Source: Candidatus Desulfofervidaceae bacterium
GTDB lineage: Bacteria; Desulfobacterota; Desulfofervidia; Desulfofervidales; Desulfofervidaceae
NCBI GenBank assembly: GCA_027064585.1
Contig: JAMOPI010000017.1
Span: forward strand, 1 to 47,368
Direction: 5' to 3'
Length of the DNA stretch: 47,368 nucleotides
Every line of letters begins with the position of its first letter. The stretch's first letter is position 1. This document shows positions 43,119 through 47,368 of the stretch, in pieces. The translations under genes and the position numbers were made by a program. Below the pieces are notes generated by a model. That model was not told where the DNA came from. It made no database searches and saw nothing but the letters and a program-made list of their open reading frames with translations.

Positions 43119-43907
43119 CTAAAAAAGAGGAAATTCATAAGAAAAATAAAGTTTAATCCCTTTTTCTTTTATATACTCTTGAATAGGAGGAGATGTTTGA
43201 TAGGTCACAGCAATTAAAATCATGTCCTCAGAAATCACTTTTTTTAGCCTATCCACATTCTTTAAAAAATCGTTTATATGCCTTTTCTTAAGCTGAGATT
43301 TACATTCACCTACTATCCAGACCTTTTTTCCATTCCTTTGCCCACATCCGATGATATTTACCTCTATATACTTACCAGGTCCGATCTTTATATACTGCCG
43401 TCGCAGCGGTTCTAACAGTTTTACCCCAAAATCTCGCTCAAGTAATGGTGGAAGTCCCTTATATGCCCTATCTTCTAAAACATAACCAACTGTATGTTGA
43501 AGACCTCCTAGGTTATCCCTCGTTTTTCTGTGTTCTTTAATAAGTTTACAAAGCTCTTCTTCTGTGCGCTTTTGCGCCTCTTCTGTCCGTTTTTGTGCCT
43601 CGGCAAGCTCTTTAAGTGCTTCTTCTGTCTGTTTTTGTGCCTCGGCAAGTTCATTAAGTCTTTCTTCTGTGCGCTTTTGCGCCTCTTCTGTCCGTTTTTG
43701 TGCCTCGGCAAGCTCTTTAAGCTTTTCTTCTGTCCGTTTTTGTGCCTCGGCCAATTCTTGAACGATCTTTTTTAACTCATTAAACTCACTCCTCGTAACA
43801 GACTCTTCCCTATGCTTTTCAATTTCTTCCAAAATAGCAATGAGTGCCTCCCGGATATGGGGCTCAATATTCTGGAGAATTTTAAACAGAGATACACTGT
43901 AACGCAT
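43119..43907 (-). CDS. Coiled-coil protein with PD-(D/E)XK-like C-terminus, long heptad repeats (DUF3782-like)
   Basis: A 262-residue protein related in layout to the one at 5455-6102. Residues about 45-130 are coiled coil built from 14- and 7-residue units ([21 protein letters not shown] and variants). In DNA a 105-nt unit is repeated, starting near 43558 and 43663. The C-terminal domain (about 140-260) has IEVNIIG and [14 protein letters not shown], where an E-x-K resembles the PD-(D/E)XK signature; the Asp is not obvious. Function is unknown. Its promoter places transcription start at the ATG, so it may be leaderless. Confidence 0.66.
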   Translation of the reverse strand: MRYSVSLFKILQNIEPHIREALIAILEEIEKHREESVTRSEFNELKKIVQELAEAQKRTEEKLKELAEAQKRTEEAQKRTEERLNELAEAQKQTEEALKELAEAQKRTEEAQKRTEEELCKLIKEHRKTRDNLGGLQHTVGYVLEDRAYKGLPPLLERDFGVKLLEPLRRQYIKIGPGKYIEVNIIGCGQRNGKKVWIVGECKSQLKKRHINDFLKNVDRLKKVISEDMILIAVTYQTSPPIQEYIKEKGIKLYFSYEFPLF

Positions 43908-43915
43908 ACTTGCGT

Positions 43916-43943
43916 TTTATATCCAATTTTTATCAAAATGCAA
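43916..43943 (-). promoter_or_regulatory. Candidate promoter of the coiled-coil gene (leaderless spacing)
   Basis: On the minus strand TTGCAT (43938-43943), 16 nt and TATAAA (43916-43921) leave only 8 nt to the ATG at 43907. Transcription would begin about at the start codon; no ribosome site is seen. Confidence 0.5.
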
Positions 43944-43967
43944 GGGAAAATTTTTGTCTTAAGGCTA

Positions 43968-43996
43968 TTGACTTGGGTAAAAGTACTTAGTATAAA
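43968..43996 (+). promoter_or_regulatory. Promoter of purC
   Basis: TTGACT (43968-43973), 17 nt and TATAAA (43991-43996) are five-of-six matches each. The predicted start is near 44003, about 33 nt before the purC ATG. No ribosome site is evident. Confidence 0.6.
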
Positions 43997-44035
43997 CAGC
44001 TTTCAGAAATTAAATTCCAAAATAAGTTTTTTAAA

Positions 44036-44911
44036 ATGGTTGTTTATGAAACTAACTTCCCTATAGGCAAAAGGTATCAGGGTAAGGTAAGGGACATCTA
44101 TTTACTGGACGGTCATTTGTTAATCGTCGCCACTGACCGCGTTTCGGCCTTTGATGTAGTGATGCCTAACCCTATTCCAGACAAGGGTTATGTGCTTACC
44201 CAAATTTCCCTTTTCTGGTTTAAAGAAAAAGAAGACATTGTGCCTAATCACCTTATCACAGCTGAACCCACAGAGTTTCCCTCTATCTGTCAAAAATATG
44301 CTCATCTCCTTGAAGGACGCAGCATGCTTGTTAAACGCACACAGCCTTTGCCAGTAGAATGTATTGTGCGGGGTTATATTACTGGTTCAGGGTGGAAGGA
44401 ATATCAAAAGACGGGTAAAGTCTGTGGCATTACCCTCCCGCCGGGATTAAAAGAGGCCGAAAAACTACCAGAACCCATCTTTACCCCTTCTACAAAGGCC
44501 AAACAAGGACATGATGTCAACATCACCTTTGAGGAAATGGTTTATATCCTTAAGGACAGAAAACTGGCTGAACAGCTTAGAGAAATTAGTTTGGCTATTT
44601 ATAAACAGGCCGAGAAGATAGCTTTAAAAAGCGGAATTATCATTGCTGACACCAAGATGGAGTTTGGTTTAGATGAAAAGGGGCAACTCATCTTGATTGA
44701 TGAACTTTTAACACCTGACTCTTCTCGTTTCTGGCCCCTTGATCAATACAAACCCGGAGGACCCCAAGTAAGCTTTGATAAACAGTATTTGCGGGATTAC
44801 TTAGAAAGTATTGGTTGGGATAAAAAACCCCCTGCCCCTGAGTTACCTTTAGAAGTTATTAATAAAACGAGAGAAAAATACTTTGAGGCCTTAAACCGCT
44901 TAGTAGGATGA
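44036..44911 (+). CDS. purC: Phosphoribosylaminoimidazole-succinocarboxamide synthase
   Basis: A 291-residue SAICAR synthetase of the purine pathway, joining aspartate to CAIR with ATP. It has [11 protein letters not shown] near residue 14, then [13 protein letters not shown], the substrate segment [17 protein letters not shown] near 105, and the late [10 protein letters not shown] and [13 protein letters not shown]. Length is typical of the longer yeast-like form. Its stop overlaps the next ATG by 4 nt. Confidence 0.97.
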   Translation: MVVYETNFPIGKRYQGKVRDIYLLDGHLLIVATDRVSAFDVVMPNPIPDKGYVLTQISLFWFKEKEDIVPNHLITAEPTEFPSICQKYAHLLEGRSMLVKRTQPLPVECIVRGYITGSGWKEYQKTGKVCGITLPPGLKEAEKLPEPIFTPSTKAKQGHDVNITFEEMVYILKDRKLAEQLREISLAIYKQAEKIALKSGIIIADTKMEFGLDEKGQLILIDELLTPDSSRFWPLDQYKPGGPQVSFDKQYLRDYLESIGWDKKPPAPELPLEVINKTREKYFEALNRLVG

Positions 44912-45411
44912 AGGGAATTATCGGCGTCATTGGGGCTGGTGATTGTGATGAAAAGACCTATCAGATGGCCATAGATGTAGGCCGAGGTATTGCTCGCCAT
45001 GGTTATGTCTTGGTCTGCGGCGGCCTGGGAGGAGTAATGGAAGGAGCGGCTAAAGGGGCAAAGGAAGCTGGAGGGCTTACGGTAGGTATTTTACCGGGTT
45101 TTAGTCCAGAAGACGCTAATCCTTATATTGATATTCCTATTGTTACGGGCATTGGTCATGCCAGAAATATTCTTATTGTGCGCACCGCGGCTGTTTTGAT
45201 CGCCATTTCTGGTAGTTATGGCACATTGTCTGAAATTGCCACTGCCTTAAAACTGAAAAAACCTGTTATTGGCCTTAAAACCTGGCCAGGTTTTGATAAA
45301 ATTCATTATGTAAACACAGCACAAGAGGCCGTAGAAAAAGCCGTATCCCTTATGCCAAGTTTACCTGTTCGTTCTCCCTATGGACCTCGCCATAGGGGCT
45401 TTTGCCCTTAA
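44908..45411 (+). CDS. TIGR00725-type LOG-like protein
   Basis: A 167-residue Rossmann-fold protein of the LOG/TIGR00725 group, often misnamed lysine decarboxylase. Visible motifs are [28 protein letters not shown] (about residues 38-58), ILPGF and [10 protein letters not shown]. Related enzymes release cytokinin-type bases or bind nucleotide; the exact activity is unknown. It overlaps purC by 4 nt and shares its last 62 bases with rsmE on the other strand. Confidence 0.88.
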   Translation: MKGIIGVIGAGDCDEKTYQMAIDVGRGIARHGYVLVCGGLGGVMEGAAKGAKEAGGLTVGILPGFSPEDANPYIDIPIVTGIGHARNILIVRTAAVLIAISGSYGTLSEIATALKLKKPVIGLKTWPGFDKIHYVNTAQEAVEKAVSLMPSLPVRSPYGPRHRGFCP

Positions 45412-46147
45412 TGCCTTCTCCCTTTACGGCTTGGATGACACTCAAACCCGCTAAGACAGCGGTTTCGGCCCTTAGGATATAAGGGCCAAAGGATATAGGA
45501 ATAAACCCAAAGGCATTGGCCTGCTTAATCTCCTCTGGACTAAACCCTCCTTCTGGCCCAATAAAAAGCCAGATATCTGTTTCTTTGGTATCTTTAACGG
45601 CCCTATATATAGGGATAGTTTCTGCCCATTCTCTTGGTCCAACGGCCATTAGCTTTAGCCCTTGGGCCCTCTTAAGGATGTCTAAAAAATTAGCTAAGTC
45701 TATTGCCGGCAGATAATCACGACCACATTGTTTAAGGGCCTCTAAGGCAATCCGTTGCCAACGTTCAACCTTACATTTTCTATCTTCTACCCGTGGCACC
45801 GCATGAGCAGTCAAGCATACCTTAATGTCCCATACGCCAAGCTCGGTGGCCTTTTGGATGACCAAATCCATTACTTTATTTTTAAGTAAAGAAACAACAA
45901 GATGGATTTTAAGCTCAGGCGGGGGAGTAAACTCTTTTTTAACAATCCTGGCCTCAGCCCTGTCTTTTTTTAACCGGACAAGCTCTGCCAAATATCTATG
46001 CCCTTGCCCATCTGTAAATTCAATCTTGTCTCCTTTCTTTAAACGCAAAACCTTAAGGTGATGATATTCTTCACCCTCTATGAGAACAACACCTGAAACT
46101 GGTGGTTTAAAGAGAAAAAAACGTCTTAAAACACCAGACACGCCCAC
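45350..46147 (-). CDS. rsmE: 16S rRNA (uracil-1498-N3) methyltransferase
   Basis: A 265-residue SPOUT methyltransferase. The front (about 10-75) is a PUA-like RNA-binding domain. The knot region has IGPEGGFSPEEI near residue 206 and LGPYILRAETAVLAGL near 225, which form the SAM-binding trefoil. GTG at 46147 or the in-frame GTG at 46141 could be the start; the latter spaces better from AAGGGGAG. It follows prmA with a 22-nt overlap, a common pair in bacteria. It converges on the TIGR00725 gene with a 62-nt coding overlap. Confidence 0.93.
   Translation of the reverse strand: MGVSGVLRRFFLFKPPVSGVVLIEGEEYHHLKVLRLKKGDKIEFTDGQGHRYLAELVRLKKDRAEARIVKKEFTPPPELKIHLVVSLLKNKVMDLVIQKATELGVWDIKVCLTAHAVPRVEDRKCKVERWQRIALEALKQCGRDYLPAIDLANFLDILKRAQGLKLMAVGPREWAETIPIYRAVKDTKETDIWLFIGPEGGFSPEEIKQANAFGFIPISFGPYILRAETAVLAGLSVIQAVKGEGIKGKSPYGEVHRENEQVNLA
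45376..45397. terminator. Hairpin inside the convergent coding overlap
   Basis: CCCTATGG-ACCTCG-CCATAGGG is a perfect 8-bp stem with a 6-nt loop, lying within the last codons of both the TIGR00725 gene and rsmE. It could act as a bidirectional transcript end, but it has no long U-run on either strand. Confidence 0.45.
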
Positions 46148-46974
46148 TCCCCTTCGGTAAACACCTCCCGACAGGAACGTTTAATCTTGCTTTTAATCTC
46201 TTCTATCTCCTTAGTTAAAATACCTGAGAGGATTAAGGTTTTACATGCACAAGATGTAAGAATTTCGGCTATGGGTAAGATAATCCTCGTCTCTAAATTG
46301 GCTACAACCCAATCAAAGGAACCTATGTTCTTAGTAACACTATCCTCAATCAATTTAATGTTTTCTACTTTATTAAGCTGACAATTCTTTTGCGCCGCCT
46401 CTATCGCCAAAGGGTCTGTATCCACAGCCACAATTTTTTTAATACCCAGCTTTGCTCCATAAATGGCCAAGATACCAGTGCCAGTACCAACATCCAACAA
46501 ACTTTGGGGATGTTCTAAGGGGAAAAATCTCTCCATAGCCTTTAGGCAAAGTCTGGTCGTTTCATGTGTGCCAGTGCCAAAGGCCGTGGCCGGCTCAATA
46601 AAAAGGGCAATCTCTCCCTTTTTAGGTTCATATTTCTCCCAAGCAGGCAAAATAATAAGTTTGGGTGAAACACGGATAGGGCGAAAGTATTTACGCCAAT
46701 TTTCTTGCCAGTTTTCTTCAAGAAATTCCTCCCACTGACATTCTACCTTTGCCTCTGGAAAGAGGCTTAAGATTAAAGCTACCTGCGTCTCTAAGGCTAC
46801 CTTTTCTTTTGCCCAAGAAGCGGCTGGATGATAACTGGAAAATTCACATTCTCTTTCTTCCTCTTTTTTTATCTCAATCCCTCTTTTGCTTATTATATGC
46901 ACGGCCTCTATGACCAGAGAGGCTACATTCGCACTTACCTTCCATCTGCCCCGATACCATTTTTTTGCGCTCAT
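46126..46974 (-). CDS. prmA: Ribosomal protein L11 methyltransferase
   Basis: A class I SAM methyltransferase that trimethylates ribosomal protein L11. It is 282 residues from ATG 46974, with an alternative GTG at 46995 adding seven. The N-terminal domain has NWRKYFRPIRVSPKLIILP near 100-118. The SAM domain follows with AFGTGTHETTRLCL, LLDVGTGTGILAIYGAKLG and VANLETRIIL. It is followed by rsmE. Length and motifs are normal for the family. Confidence 0.93.
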   Translation of the reverse strand: MSAKKWYRGRWKVSANVASLVIEAVHIISKRGIEIKKEEERECEFSSYHPAASWAKEKVALETQVALILSLFPEAKVECQWEEFLEENWQENWRKYFRPIRVSPKLIILPAWEKYEPKKGEIALFIEPATAFGTGTHETTRLCLKAMERFFPLEHPQSLLDVGTGTGILAIYGAKLGIKKIVAVDTDPLAIEAAQKNCQLNKVENIKLIEDSVTKNIGSFDWVVANLETRIILPIAEILTSCACKTLILSGILTKEIEEIKSKIKRSCREVFTEGEWACLVF

Positions 46975-47027
46975 TTTGAGTTTTAAAACTATCACCCTTT
47001 AATAGCAGCGTCAAGGCAGTTGGTGAA

Positions 47028-47301
47028 AAACCCAAAATCCGTGATTGCCCTCCAAGAAACTCCAGAAGTATGCCATAATAAAACAATTTTTTTAAAAAAC
47101 ATCTTTCACCTAAAAGGTGAGAAACATTTATCTTTCCCTCAAGCCCAATCATAATTATAGTGCCTCCGCTCGCTCAGCGGTCAAGGGCAAGCCCGCAGGG
47201 CGCAGCCTGCGCCCTTGGCGTATAATTTACTTTAAGTAAGGAGGAAGGAAAATTCACCAATGTTTGCGGAGTACTATAAATCAATCGCGGATTTTGGGTT
47301 T
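47028..47301 (-). repeat. Structured intergenic repeat, copy E (274 bp)
   Basis: The cleanest copy in the window. Its termini are 20-bp inverted repeats with one mismatch: AAACCCAAAATCCGTGATTG (47028-47047) and the complement of AAACCCAAAATCCGCGATTG (47282-47301). The order of modules is as in copy B but the core is shortened by loss of one CGAGCG-rich arm. No clear target duplication is seen at the edges. The last 67 bases after it, and the 46975-47027 stretch, show no gene. Confidence 0.87.
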
Positions 47302-47368
47302 CAACTTTACATTGACATTTCTCTGGAATCGTGTTAAAGATGATTTTAACAGCAAATTTGTTCAAAAA

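Noticed and set aside
43540-43775. Regular short repeats suggesting a CRISPR array
   Set aside because: The units are in frame, encode heptads of a coiled coil, and have no variable spacers; no cas gene is in the window.
47174-47365. A small minus-strand gene at the right edge
   Set aside because: Most of it is repeat copy E; no ribosome site or recognisable protein features.

Overview
The window looks like a chromosomal segment of a thermophilic, anaerobic, probably sulfate-reducing Desulfobacterota-type bacterium (inference; a Desulfofervidus- or Thermodesulfobacteria-like lineage would fit). The basis is AT-rich, strongly directional operons, abundant c-type cytochromes, desulfoferrodoxin, a ferritin-like protein, a HEAT-type protein of a kind known from sulfate reducers, selenocysteine use, and no oxygen-respiration genes. 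It carries about 45 protein genes, one tRNA and five copies of a structured intergenic repeat. There is no phage, insertion-sequence transposase or CRISPR array.

Layout. 1-5011 (minus): a YhaN/SbcC-like ATPase (cut by the window edge) and its SbcD/YhaO nuclease, then prephenate dehydrogenase and chorismate synthase. 5012-5454: repeat copy A. 5455-8740 (minus): a coiled-coil PD-(D/E)XK-like protein, pyrD-pyrK, a YfiH-family protein and tRNA-Val(CAC). 8741-12768 (plus): a small secreted protein, then a polyamine operon (ornithine/lysine decarboxylase, speE, speD) running into a CorC-like CBS protein. 12769-17434: repeat copies B and C in opposite orientation around alaC-hom-apgM.

17435-27110 is the most interesting part. 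Three genes need an in-frame UGA read as selenocysteine: selD, an unrecognised zinc-ribbon protein just upstream of it, and a 2-Cys-type peroxiredoxin. Each UGA is followed by a hairpin that fits the bacterial SECIS pattern. The selenoprotein-selD pair has a perfect TTGACA-17-TATAAT promoter placed so that its mRNA would be nearly leaderless. The peroxiredoxin has a 19-bp PerR/Fur-like palindrome in its promoter and is followed, past a hairpin, by HEAT protein, ferritin-like protein, octaheme cytochrome c and desulfoferrodoxin genes: a redox-defence block. Next comes a two-component system with a periplasmic c-heme sensor, divergent from a NapC/NrfH-type tetraheme protein and a second octaheme hydroxylamine-oxidoreductase-like cytochrome. 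An 11-bp periodic direct repeat lies between the two.

27167-33696 (minus) is a tightly packed run with two GGDEF proteins, an HDOD protein, comF, a nitrilase and rfaE2. 33866-39464 holds proC, amiC, mazEF and mutS. After repeat copy D come an oxygen-sensor-like (ODP) GGDEF protein, a DUF2905-type protein, a Xaa-Pro peptidase, a second coiled-coil nuclease-like protein, purC, a LOG-like TIGR00725 protein, rsmE and prmA. Repeat copy E ends the window.

All family assignments come from reading motifs in the translated sequence; no search was run.
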